Shown: in pieces, positions 35,595-44,581 of the stretch | How positions within the stretch are numbered: position 1 is the stretch's first letter | Layout of the letters: every line of letters begins with the position of its first letter | From: JBMONI01 sp049324575 | GTDB taxonomy: Bacteria > Omnitrophota > Omnitrophia > Omnitrophales > Aquincolibacteriaceae | Length of the DNA: 64,000 nt | Direction of reading: 5' to 3' | Assembly (NCBI GenBank): GCA_049324575.1 | Contig: JBMONI010000019.1 | Span: 3,831 to 67,830 of the forward strand | The notes under the pieces: model-generated | The model's database searches: none | Told to the model about the DNA's origin: nothing | What the model saw: only the letters and a program-made list of their open reading frames with translations | Position numbers and translations under genes: made by a program

Positions 35595-38081
35595 TCAGGA
35601 AGAGCGGGCCGGAACTTTCCAGATCTCGCGGGCATACTCCCCGATCGTGCGGTCACTGGAGAATTTTCCCGATAACGCCGTGTTAATGATCGATCGGCGG
35701 GTCCACTCTTCAGGATCAAGATAAAGGGTGTCGATCTTCTCCTGCACCCGGCAACAGGCCTCGAAATCGGCGCAGACCAGGAAGGGGTCGTGCCAAAAAA
35801 GGTTTTGGACGAGCGGATCAAGAACACCGGGTTCTGTGGGCGTAAAAAAATTATTTCGAAAAAGCCGAAAGATCTCGGTCAGGACCGGAGAGCGGCGGAT
35901 ATAATCCTGAGGGCGGTATCCCTGATGTTTGAGGTTCTCCACTTCTTTTGCATTGAGACCGAAGATGAAAAGGTTGTCCATTCCGGCTTCTTCCGCCATC
36001 TCGATATTGGCACCGTCTAGCGTGCCAACCGTCAGCGCTCCGTTGAGCATGAATTTCATGCAGCCGGTTCCGGAAGCTTCATAACCGGCCGTCGAAATCT
36101 GCTCGGAAAGTTCGCTCGCCGGGAAGATCCTTTCGGCAAGTGAAACCCGGTAATTTTCGAGGAACAGCACCTTCATCCGGTCCTCAATCCCCCGGTCATG
36201 GTTGACGACCGCCGCCACGCTCGTCGCCAATTTGATGATCAGTTTCGCCATGAGGTACCCTGGCGCCGCCTTCCCGCCCAGTAAAAAGGTCCGGGGGACC
36301 TTGAATTCGCCGGGCTGCTCCTTGATCTTGAGGTATTGCGCGATAATATAAAAAAGGAACAGGACCTGGCGCTTGTATTCGTGGATCCGCTTCACCTGCA
36401 CATCGAACATCGAATGGGCGTTGGCCAGGACCCCCATGTGCGTGTGAAGGTAACCGATCAGGTTCTTTTTATTATGCTCCTTGACCTGCCGCCATTCACG
36501 CCGGAACTCGGGATCTTCAGCGAAGGGAAGAAGCTTTTTGAGTTCGTAGAGGTCCCAAGCCCAGCGATCGCCGATGCGGTGCGTGATCAGCTCCGAAAGC
36601 GACCGATTTGATTTGAGCAGCCAGCGGCGCTGGGTGATCCCGTTGGTCTTGTTATTGAACTTTTCCGGGAATAGATCGAAAAAATCCCGGAAGAGTTTGG
36701 ATTTCAGCAATTCGCTATGGAGCGCCGACACCCCGTTCACGGAATGGCTCCCCACGATCGCCAAATAGGCCATACGGATCCGTTTCGGGTCCCCTTCTTC
36801 GATGATCGACATCCGCTTCAGGCGCTCGATGTCCCCCGGAAAACGGTTCGCGATCTCCCTGAGAAAACGGGAGTTGATCTCATAAATGATCTGCATATGC
36901 CGCGGCAGAAGGTGTTCGAAGAGCGGAACTGCCCAAGTCTCAAGCGCTTCGGGAAGCACCGTATGGTTCGTGTAGGCGAACACGCGCATCGTAATATCCC
37001 ACGCCTCTTCCCAGGGAAGCTCTTCCCGGTCGACCAGGACCCGCATGAATTCCGCGACGGCAAGAGCCGGATGCGTATCGTTGAGCTGGATCGCGACCTT
37101 CTCGGGAAGCTGCTTCAGATCCGCATTGTCGGCCTTGAAACGGCGGATGATATCGGCCACGGAAGCCGCGGTAAAAAAATATTCCTGCTTGAGGCGCAGT
37201 TCGCGGCCGGTCGAGTTCGCGTCGTTCGGATAAAGCACCTTGGAAATGTTCTCCGAATACATTTTATTATAAACGGCCTTTTCATAATCGCCGTGATTGA
37301 AGTACTCGAGATCGAACTCCTCGGTACTCCGTGCGGCCCATAAACGAAGGGTGTTGACGACCCCGTTCTTATACCCGGTGATCGGGATATCAAAAGGCAT
37401 GGCCACAATATCCTGGGTGTTGTCCCAGACGAATTTCAAATGCCCGTGGGCATTCCGGTACATGCGGGATTCGCCGAAAAACCGGACGGTCACCGCATAT
37501 TCGGGGCGCTGGAATTCCCACGGATTCCCGAGTTTCAGCCATTCCTCGGGCGCCTCGAGCTGATAACCGTTCGTGATCTTTTGGTTGAAGATCCCGTAAT
37601 CATAGCGGATGCCGTAACCATGGGCGGGGATCCCCATCGTCGCCATGGAATCGAGGAAACAGGCCGCCAGCCTTCCAAGGCCTCCATTGCCAAGCCCGGC
37701 GTCGACCTCCTGATTGCGAAGATCCTCCAGATGGAATCCGAGCTCTTCGAGCGCTTCCTTGGATTCTTTCCAGAGCCCGAGATTGATGATGTTGTTTCCG
37801 AGGAGCCGGCCGATCAAGAATTCGAGCGAGAGATAATACACGCGTTTGAGATTCTGTTTATGGTACCGCTGCTGTGTGGTGATCCAGCGTTCCACGATCC
37901 GGTCGCGGACCGCGCTTGCCAAGGCGAGGTAAGCATCGTAATAGGTGGTCGTATAACGGTCTTTGGCGAGGTCGTGGTAAAGGCTGGAGACAAAGGAGCG
38001 CTTGATCCCCTCCTTGGTCATGTCCTTGTAAAGCGTTTCCCAAGGATACAGCGTTTCGTGCTCGGTCCTGAATTTCCCCAT
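35595..38081 (-). CDS. glgP: Glycogen/maltodextrin phosphorylase
   Basis: Releases glucose-1-phosphate from alpha-1,4-glucan, with pyridoxal phosphate as cofactor. The 828-residue protein matches the family length. It has GLGNGGLGRLAACFLDS, GYGIRYDYGIF, and the PLP site EASGTGCMKFMLNGALTVGT containing the Schiff-base Lys, followed by DGANIEM. ATG start at 38081. It follows the DHH phosphoesterase by 25 nt. Other glycogen genes are not in the window. Glucose-1-phosphate could feed rmlA or the ROK pathway, but that link is only inference. Confidence 0.97.
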   Translation of the reverse strand: MGKFRTEHETLYPWETLYKDMTKEGIKRSFVSSLYHDLAKDRYTTTYYDAYLALASAVRDRIVERWITTQQRYHKQNLKRVYYLSLEFLIGRLLGNNIINLGLWKESKEALEELGFHLEDLRNQEVDAGLGNGGLGRLAACFLDSMATMGIPAHGYGIRYDYGIFNQKITNGYQLEAPEEWLKLGNPWEFQRPEYAVTVRFFGESRMYRNAHGHLKFVWDNTQDIVAMPFDIPITGYKNGVVNTLRLWAARSTEEFDLEYFNHGDYEKAVYNKMYSENISKVLYPNDANSTGRELRLKQEYFFTAASVADIIRRFKADNADLKQLPEKVAIQLNDTHPALAVAEFMRVLVDREELPWEEAWDITMRVFAYTNHTVLPEALETWAVPLFEHLLPRHMQIIYEINSRFLREIANRFPGDIERLKRMSIIEEGDPKRIRMAYLAIVGSHSVNGVSALHSELLKSKLFRDFFDLFPEKFNNKTNGITQRRWLLKSNRSLSELITHRIGDRWAWDLYELKKLLPFAEDPEFRREWRQVKEHNKKNLIGYLHTHMGVLANAHSMFDVQVKRIHEYKRQVLFLFYIIAQYLKIKEQPGEFKVPRTFLLGGKAAPGYLMAKLIIKLATSVAAVVNHDRGIEDRMKVLFLENYRVSLAERIFPASELSEQISTAGYEASGTGCMKFMLNGALTVGTLDGANIEMAEEAGMDNLFIFGLNAKEVENLKHQGYRPQDYIRRSPVLTEIFRLFRNNFFTPTEPGVLDPLVQNLFWHDPFLVCADFEACCRVQEKIDTLYLDPEEWTRRSIINTALSGKFSSDRTIGEYAREIWKVPARSS

Positions 38082-38106
38082 GGCCCCCTCGAGAGTTCTT
38101 TGTCCT

Positions 38107-39198
38107 TTATGCCGCAGGATCTATTTTAGGATCGTCGGCCGGCCGGTCCCGGAACGGAAAATAAAAATCCTTCTTCGCCGGCACCCGGATCCGCTTGAGC
38201 AGCCGGGACAGCAAAGCCTGCTCCGCCTCTTCCCAAGAAGCTTCCCGACCGGGCTCTTCGACCCGAAGGCTTCCTCCGGCAATCGACCCATGTCCGCCGG
38301 CTTGGCCTTTATCAACGAATACATCGCGCAGGATCTCCGCCGCGTTCCCCCGCGGTTTGGCCATCCTCAGCGATGCGTAGAGTTTACCACGATGCCTCCC
38401 GGTACAAAAGGACCATTGCATGCGTTTGTACGTGATCAGATAATCCGCGATCTGAGAAACGAAGTCCGGGCTGTCCACCGTCCCCAAATGCGCTACGATC
38501 AAACGGCTTTTGACCATCGCCTTCTGGATCCCCCGAGCAAGAATGAGGAAAAAAGCTTTTGAGCGCGAAGGGTTCTGGATGCGCGACAACGCGACAAGAT
38601 CGCTATGGGAGAGGATCCTGAGATACGTGTCGAGGATTTCAGGGCTGTTGGCGCGGTAGAGATTGAGCGTATCCGAAAGGATCCCGTAGACGAGCGCCGT
38701 AGCAAGAGAAGAAGGGATCTCGATCTCCAGCATCAAAAGCGCTTTGGCAAGAAGCACACTGGTCGCTCCCATGTCCGTATCGATCAGCGCGAGGTCCGCG
38801 ACCGGCTTTTCCACGCAAGGGTGCTGATCCACGATCAACGTGGCCCGGCGGTTCTTCGGGAAAATATTGTTCTCGAAAGCCGGCTGCGTATCCACGAGCG
38901 CGACATTGCGAAATTTCCGGAAATCATACGGACGGATTTTTTTGAGCGGAATCTTCAGGATCCGGACCATTTCCTTGTTTTCCATCCGGCCGATGATCCC
39001 CGCATAAACGATCTGCGAAGAAATCCCGAAGACCTGACGCCCGATATACTGGAGCGCGTAAGCCGTGGCGATCGCGTCGGGATCGGGATGATTATGCGTG
39101 AGAATAAGCAGTGGAGAAATCTGCTCTTTTTTCCGAGTGAGAAAACGGAGGAGGCGACGGGCTTTTTGGGCGATCAATCCTTTGGATGGGCTAGTCAT
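38107..39198 (-). CDS. DHH-family phosphoesterase (NrnA-like)
   Basis: Protein of 363 residues with motif I NHPDPDAIATA, motif II VALVDTQPAF, motif III VDQHP and motif IV GILSDT, then a DHHA1 domain with GGHGSIAGGS. The layout is that of NrnA/GdpP-type enzymes, which cleave nano-RNA, pAp or cyclic dinucleotides. Motif III reads DQH where DHH is standard, so activity may be altered. ATG at 39198 with GGGAGG 9 nt upstream is favoured over the TTG at 39222. It lies between the porin gene and glgP. Confidence 0.85.
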   Translation of the reverse strand: MTSPSKGLIAQKARRLLRFLTRKKEQISPLLILTHNHPDPDAIATAYALQYIGRQVFGISSQIVYAGIIGRMENKEMVRILKIPLKKIRPYDFRKFRNVALVDTQPAFENNIFPKNRRATLIVDQHPCVEKPVADLALIDTDMGATSVLLAKALLMLEIEIPSSLATALVYGILSDTLNLYRANSPEILDTYLRILSHSDLVALSRIQNPSRSKAFFLILARGIQKAMVKSRLIVAHLGTVDSPDFVSQIADYLITYKRMQWSFCTGRHRGKLYASLRMAKPRGNAAEILRDVFVDKGQAGGHGSIAGGSLRVEEPGREASWEEAEQALLSRLLKRIRVPAKKDFYFPFRDRPADDPKIDPAA

Positions 39199-39321
39199 AG
39201 GCCAAGGCCTCCCTGCTATCAACCATGCGCAAAACGGAAGGGATCAGTCCGGCACATCCGCACCGCCCGTCTCCATTCGCGGCACATCTTAAATCCAAGC
39301 CCGGCCCAAGCGCGCGAAAGA

Positions 39322-40767
39322 TCAAAGCTCCCAAACCAAATCGACCTGGAACACTCTTCGTTCGATGTCGGCCGAAGTTCCGGTCAAAATATTATTGGTG
39401 AAGAAACCCGCCGTCTGCAAAGCCAGATTGTCCGTCATCTTATATTTGAGACGGAAAATACTGCCACGGCGGTTTGTACCGCCAAATTCCGCATCGGAAA
39501 AAACGCTTGCCGTCGCATTGGCCTCAAGCCAGGCATACTCGTAGACGGCTTCCCAGGTCCCTTTGTCCTTGGCTTCCCCAAGCTTTCCGCCGATGAGCCA
39601 TCCCTTGTTCTGTCCTTCGCCGAGGGCCTTTGAAGCGGCGTCTTCCCCGAGGTTGTAAAGGAAATCATGATAGAACGTCACCTTGCTCAGAGGCTCAAGG
39701 TATTTGGACGAGTGGGGCATGCCGGGGATATCGAAAGCGATCTCATTGTAGATATCGAGGACCTTAAAAGCGCCTGCCGCCAGCGATGTCCCCCCCGTGA
39801 AATTGCCGCCCGCTGCTTGGTAATTGTTGTTCGTAAAATCACGGTAGTCGTAAAAACTGACGAAATGCTTTGTTTTGATCGCCTTCGGAAGAATATTGCT
39901 GATCTGGGTCTTGAATCCGCCTTGATAAGCGAACATCTCGGCATCGTCATTATCCGAAAGAGCGCCTTCTTCCAGGATAAGCTGCCCGGCAAGCAGGACC
40001 ATATCAATGTTGAGATCTTCCGCACTGATGAGCCCGAGATCGATCTTCTCATAAGCGCCTTCGGGGGTCACATCGGTATCCCAGATCATCCAGGTCGACC
40101 CGCCTTTTTCCCCGAAAGGATTCGAGAACTTTCCGCCCGTCAGGGTCACGCCCTTAATGGGCCCGACCTCCGCCCAGGCCGGCGTATATTTGGCATAGGC
40201 TTGATCGATACTGATGTCCTTGAAATCGAAATTATTATCCAAGGTCTGGTTCGTCGAATTAATCTGGCCGATGGTCTCGGTCCCGGTCGCGGTCCTCGGC
40301 CCTGAGACAAGCCGGAATCCGATCTCCATATCGGGACTGAGTTTTTTCTTGAAACCAAAGCGGAGACGGAAGCGGAAGCGGTTCCGGTCGGCGTTCTTGA
40401 CCGATCCGCTGTGCTCGCTCCACCCTTCATATCGAAGCCGGAGATCCCCGTTGAATTTCAGGTCCTTGAGCCATTGGTAAGAATCCCCCATGTAATTCTT
40501 GAGATTGTTCTCAAAGTAGGGATCCGCAAATCCAGGCTGGGCCGGCGGCGCAGGCTGCTGAACGACCTGGACCACGGGCTCCTTGTTCTCCAGGGCGGCG
40601 ATCTTCTGGTTCTGGTCCTGGATAACCTGTTGCATATCCGCCATTTGTTTCTCGAGATTGCGGATCGTATTGATCAGGTTGGATTCATCCGCTGTTCCTA
40701 AGTTTGGCAAAAGACAACTCAAAGCAAAGATCGCAAGAACAACCACCGTCCCACGTTGATTCGGCAT
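39322..40767 (-). CDS. Outer-membrane porin with coiled-coil N-terminus
   Basis: Secreted beta-barrel protein of 481 residues. Residues 1-26 are a signal peptide (VVVLAIFALSCLLPNLGTA). A short coiled coil follows (30-62, NTIRNLEKQMADMQQVIQDQ), then a Gln/Pro linker and from about 100 a run of alternating polar/hydrophobic strands (DLRLRYEG, NRFRFRLRFGFKKKL) ending FQVDLVWEL. This fits the putative porin family found in PVC bacteria and relatives. GGGGAGG precedes the ATG. It is downstream of ppk1 with a 145-nt gap rich in palindromes. Phosphate or polyphosphate uptake is suggested by the neighbours only. Confidence 0.85.
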   Translation of the reverse strand: MPNQRGTVVVLAIFALSCLLPNLGTADESNLINTIRNLEKQMADMQQVIQDQNQKIAALENKEPVVQVVQQPAPPAQPGFADPYFENNLKNYMGDSYQWLKDLKFNGDLRLRYEGWSEHSGSVKNADRNRFRFRLRFGFKKKLSPDMEIGFRLVSGPRTATGTETIGQINSTNQTLDNNFDFKDISIDQAYAKYTPAWAEVGPIKGVTLTGGKFSNPFGEKGGSTWMIWDTDVTPEGAYEKIDLGLISAEDLNIDMVLLAGQLILEEGALSDNDDAEMFAYQGGFKTQISNILPKAIKTKHFVSFYDYRDFTNNNYQAAGGNFTGGTSLAAGAFKVLDIYNEIAFDIPGMPHSSKYLEPLSKVTFYHDFLYNLGEDAASKALGEGQNKGWLIGGKLGEAKDKGTWEAVYEYAWLEANATASVFSDAEFGGTNRRGSIFRLKYKMTDNLALQTAGFFTNNILTGTSADIERRVFQVDLVWEL

Positions 40768-40833
40768 GGTAAGAACCTCCCCTTTTAAAAATCAAAACAC
40801 AAGATCAAAGACCGGCCTCGGTGGCCACGCAAA

Positions 40834-40875
40834 GAGGATTATCCTCCAATTCGATACGAATTTTCAATATGAAAA
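40834..40875. promoter_or_regulatory. Three adjacent palindromes upstream of the porin
   Basis: GAGGAT-T-ATCCTC at 40834-40846, AATTCG-ATA-CGAATT at 40848-40862 and TTTTCA-ATA-TGAAAA at 40861-40875. Each is a perfect inverted repeat; the last two share the ATA centre and overlap by two bases. They lie 67-108 bp before the porin ATG and just past the ppk1 stop. The layout suggests repressor or activator half-sites, but the regulator is not known. Confidence 0.55.
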
Positions 40876-40912
40876 TGGAAAGGCCCGAGTGGATCGGAGA
40901 GACCTTGAAAAC

Positions 40913-42997
40913 TCACGAGCGGTCCGGGAGAACAGTCCGTATATGGCTTTTGGCATTTTGCGGTTTAAGGCTTTTGAGAACTTCGGCCCGGCGAACCGAC
41001 TCTTGCGCCGTGAATTTATGGCAAAGAAATTCCTGCACGCGGAAACTTTTTTCAGGGCCGGGGATCCTGCGGACATAATCCCCTTGCGCATCAAGCGTCC
41101 AGGCTTTCCCATTGTCCCTGAAATAAGCCTCCAGGACCCCTTTGAGCTCTTTCTTAAGCGACGGGGCTTCGACCGGAAAGAACAGTTCCAGGCGCCGGTC
41201 TAGATTCCGCGGCATTCCATCCGCGCTTGAGAGATAGATCTCTTCGTCTTTGCCGTTCTGAAAATAAAAAATACGGGCATGCTCCAGGAACATATCGACG
41301 ATGCTCGTGACCTCGATATTCTCGCTCATGCTCGGCACCCCGGGACGAAGACAGCAGATCCCCCGCACATTGAGCCGGATCCGCACCCCGGCCTGTGAAG
41401 CCTTATAGAACGCTTCGATCAACTCGGGGTCCACAAGAGAGTTCATCTTCGCGAGGATCAACCCCGGTTCTTCTTTCCGGCTTCTCAAGGCCTCCCGGTG
41501 AATCATCCGCAAGAGACGACGGCGAAGCCCATATGGGGCCATTTCGATCTTCGAAAAACCGATCGGCTGGGAAAACCCTGTGGCAATATTGAAAAAAGCG
41601 CTGATGTCCGCGGTCAAGGCTTCTTCCGCGGTGAAAAAACCGATGTCGGAGTAGACCCGGGAGGTCCGTTCGTTGTAATTCCCCGTTGAAAGATGGACAT
41701 ATCGTCGAATCCCGTCCGCTTCACGGCGAATCACAAGACAGGCCTTGGCATGGGTTTTCAGACCCGCCACGCCGTAGAGTACCGTTGCCCCCGCATTCAC
41801 AAGACGGTTCGCCCATTCAATATTCCTTCGCTCATCGAACCGCGCTTTGATCTCCACCAGAACCGTTACCTGCTTTCCGTTCTCAGCCGCCGTCTCCAAA
41901 CAGCGGATCACTTCGGACGGATAAGCGGTCCGGTAAAGCGTCTGCTTGATGGCAAGGACATCCGGGTCCTGAGCCGCGCTGCGCAGAAAATGCAGAAAGG
42001 CATCGAAGGTCTGGTAAGGGTGATAGACCAAGAGAGATTTTTCGCGAAGGGTTCCCCAAGGGCCTTCTTCATCTTCGAGTTCAACGATGGGGTTGGGAAT
42101 CCATACCGGAAGTTTGAGGTTCTCATACATGGGCCGGAAGGCAAGTTTCGAAATGCCGCTCAGGTCCATCCAGCCGGGGACACGGAAGATCTTCTCCGCC
42201 GGGATTGCGAACCGCTCCGCGAAGTACCGGACATCTTCTTCCTGCGCATTGGTTTCAAGCCGCAAGATCAAACTACGCCGCCGCGCCCGCAGCGCTTCAG
42301 TCATCGTTTTCGAGAAATCTTCGTCCTTCTCCTCGTCCAGCGAAAGCTCAGCCGCTCGTGTGATCCGGAAAAGTCCGGACCGCTCGACCTCCCAACCGCC
42401 GAAAAGTTCTTTAAGGAAAAGTGGGAGGACATCCTCGATCAGTACAAAATTGAACCCGTTCTCGGCCGGGACCGAAACGAATCTGGAAAAATTCTTCGGG
42501 ATCTCGATCAGCGCGTAATATTTCACGGCCGGCGAGTCCTGCTTGAAAAGGACCACTAGGCTGTAGAGGCTCAAATTCACGAGATCCGGCAAAGGATGCT
42601 CGTCCCGCAAAGCGATCGGGGTCAGAAGCGGAGAAAGTTCCTGTCGAAAAAAACGCTGCACATGGTTTTTCTGCTCTTCGCTCAGCCCTTGGACCGGAAT
42701 ACGCCGGATCCCTTCCTTTTCGAGCTGGGGGCCGAGTGTTTGCATGAAATATTCGTTCTGCTGACGCATGACCGCGAACGCCTTTTCATAGATCTCCGCC
42801 AGCGCGGCCCCGCTTCCCTCAAGGCTTGCGGCCCGCACCATAAAGAACTCGTCAAAATTGGAGCTGACGATGCCGAGGAATTTGAGCCGCTCTAAGAGAG
42901 GATTGCTTTCCTGCATCGCCTCGTCCAGGACCCGCGCATTGAAAGCGATCCACGAAAGTTCCCGATCGAAATATCTTGCTTCAGGGGGATATGCCAT
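40913..42997 (-). CDS. ppk1: Polyphosphate kinase 1
   Basis: Membrane-associated enzyme that polymerises the gamma-phosphate of ATP into polyphosphate. The 694-residue protein has the N-terminal FDRELSWIAFNARVLDEA, the catalytic phospho-His in GLKTHAKACLV, STGNYNERTSRVYSDIG, and the second active-site His in FLEHARIFYF. Length and motifs are normal. It lies 9 nt after ppx. Confidence 0.97.
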   Translation of the reverse strand: MAYPPEARYFDRELSWIAFNARVLDEAMQESNPLLERLKFLGIVSSNFDEFFMVRAASLEGSGAALAEIYEKAFAVMRQQNEYFMQTLGPQLEKEGIRRIPVQGLSEEQKNHVQRFFRQELSPLLTPIALRDEHPLPDLVNLSLYSLVVLFKQDSPAVKYYALIEIPKNFSRFVSVPAENGFNFVLIEDVLPLFLKELFGGWEVERSGLFRITRAAELSLDEEKDEDFSKTMTEALRARRRSLILRLETNAQEEDVRYFAERFAIPAEKIFRVPGWMDLSGISKLAFRPMYENLKLPVWIPNPIVELEDEEGPWGTLREKSLLVYHPYQTFDAFLHFLRSAAQDPDVLAIKQTLYRTAYPSEVIRCLETAAENGKQVTVLVEIKARFDERRNIEWANRLVNAGATVLYGVAGLKTHAKACLVIRREADGIRRYVHLSTGNYNERTSRVYSDIGFFTAEEALTADISAFFNIATGFSQPIGFSKIEMAPYGLRRRLLRMIHREALRSRKEEPGLILAKMNSLVDPELIEAFYKASQAGVRIRLNVRGICCLRPGVPSMSENIEVTSIVDMFLEHARIFYFQNGKDEEIYLSSADGMPRNLDRRLELFFPVEAPSLKKELKGVLEAYFRDNGKAWTLDAQGDYVRRIPGPEKSFRVQEFLCHKFTAQESVRRAEVLKSLKPQNAKSHIRTVLPDRS

Positions 42998-43006
42998 AAG
43001 GGGGCC

Positions 43007-44572
43007 TTACCGCGAGGGCTTCCCGACCCTGAGCTGGACCGGCGAGCCGAACACTTCCGCGAACATGTCGCCTTTCTCCCGAAGGCTTTCGCGCTCCATG
43101 GAGATGTCGCCCACCTCTTCCGGAATCCAGAGGATATAGGCGTCATTCAGGACCTCGAGCGAAAAATTCCGTATCTTCTGCTGATGCTCATGGTCGAGCG
43201 CATCAGCCACACGAAGGATCGCCGCCAATTTCGAGACCACCGAACGGTCCGACTTGGGCAGGGACATGTACGGGATATGGGTTGGTTTCGGGATCGAACG
43301 GCGGTGATAGCGGACCACATTCGAGACGATCTCTTTTTCAGAGCGCCGAAGGCCGAAGATCTCCGCGGCATTCACTAGATAGCTGGAATGTTTGTGATGA
43401 GCCGCCGGCGAAATGAACGTCCCGATATCGTGCAGCACGCCAGAGACCTCAAGGAGTAACCGTTCCTTCGGCCCCATCCCGTGATCTTCGCGGAGTGTGT
43501 CGAAAAGTTTGAGCGCCAGTGCGGTCACGCACAGCGCATGGGACCGGTCATACTGGTATTTCGTGCCGAGGTGCTTGGCAGAATTGATCACCTGTTTGGA
43601 CAGATCCGTGCGTTTGTAATCCGAGAACATCTGCGCCAATTCAAGTAGAAGGCCGTCCCGCATGCTCACCATGGGAACGATCACGGTCTCGGCCGCAGTT
43701 TCTCCCATGAAATTGGCATAGACCAGAAGGGACGGATACAAAAGCTCCGCCTGGGAATAAGGGACTCCAAATTGTGTCACGATATCTTCCGGCGTCATTT
43801 TTCCGATCTTCGCGATGAATTCCATAAAAGCTTTTTTCGTGAAAGTCGCGAAGGAGGGATTCTGCTCGGTGATCAGCTGCTGGGAAACCAGCCTCATATC
43901 GCTTCCGAGCGCGACGAAAGTGTCGATCTGGCCCAGATTATATTCACGCGCCGCATAGACCGAGATCTCATGAACATTCCGTTTCAGGACCTGCCGCATG
44001 ACAGCGGGCTCGGTCTTGCCCGGCGTCACGCCTTCGGGAAACCGCATGGCCCCCAACGAAAGTGTCCGGGTAAGTTCGACCTGCCCCTGGCTCAAGATAA
44101 TGAGTTCGGTGCTGCCGGACCCGACTTCGGCGATCAGGCAGTTCTTTTTTTCGAGATCGAACTTGCCTTCCAAAGCACTTTCCACCGCGATCAGCTGCAG
44201 CCGGTTCTCTTCCGAACCATCGAGGATCTCGATCTCGATCCCGGTACGGACATAGACCTGATCGACGAAATTGTCGCGGTTGGCCGCTTCGCGGACCGCG
44301 CTGGTCGCTACAGCGTGGATCTTTTTGACGCCGTAAGTTTCCGCGACCGTCCGGAAATCCTTGAGGATCTTCAGGGCTTCGCGCGTTGAAGACGCGCTGA
44401 TCCGTCCCCCGGTAAAGACATCGCGGCCGAAACGGATGGGGCGCTGAAGATTTTCGAGATAACGGATCTCGGCTTTCGAACCGATCTCGGCCACGACCAT
44501 GCGGATCCCTCCCGTGCCGATATCGGCCACCGCAACGACTTTTTTGGGAGAAACCGGAATTTCAGGAGTCAT
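43007..44572 (-). CDS. ppx: Exopolyphosphatase (Ppx/GppA) with HD domain
   Basis: Releases phosphate from polyphosphate, or pppGpp to ppGpp. The 521-residue protein has the ASKHA phosphate loops (VADIGTGGIRMVVAEIG at 14-30, AEVGSGSTELIILSQGQ), then a C-terminal HD domain with LLLEVSGVLHDIGTFISP and the downstream RVADALDHEH. The first loop has GTGG where most Ppx have GSNS. It lies 9 nt after the ROK gene and 9 nt before ppk1. Whether it prefers polyphosphate or pppGpp is not decided by sequence; the neighbour ppk1 favours polyphosphate. Confidence 0.93.
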   Translation of the reverse strand: MTPEIPVSPKKVVAVADIGTGGIRMVVAEIGSKAEIRYLENLQRPIRFGRDVFTGGRISASSTREALKILKDFRTVAETYGVKKIHAVATSAVREAANRDNFVDQVYVRTGIEIEILDGSEENRLQLIAVESALEGKFDLEKKNCLIAEVGSGSTELIILSQGQVELTRTLSLGAMRFPEGVTPGKTEPAVMRQVLKRNVHEISVYAAREYNLGQIDTFVALGSDMRLVSQQLITEQNPSFATFTKKAFMEFIAKIGKMTPEDIVTQFGVPYSQAELLYPSLLVYANFMGETAAETVIVPMVSMRDGLLLELAQMFSDYKRTDLSKQVINSAKHLGTKYQYDRSHALCVTALALKLFDTLREDHGMGPKERLLLEVSGVLHDIGTFISPAAHHKHSSYLVNAAEIFGLRRSEKEIVSNVVRYHRRSIPKPTHIPYMSLPKSDRSVVSKLAAILRVADALDHEHQQKIRNFSLEVLNDAYILWIPEEVGDISMERESLREKGDMFAEVFGSPVQLRVGKPSR

Positions 44573-44581
44573 AGTTCGAAT

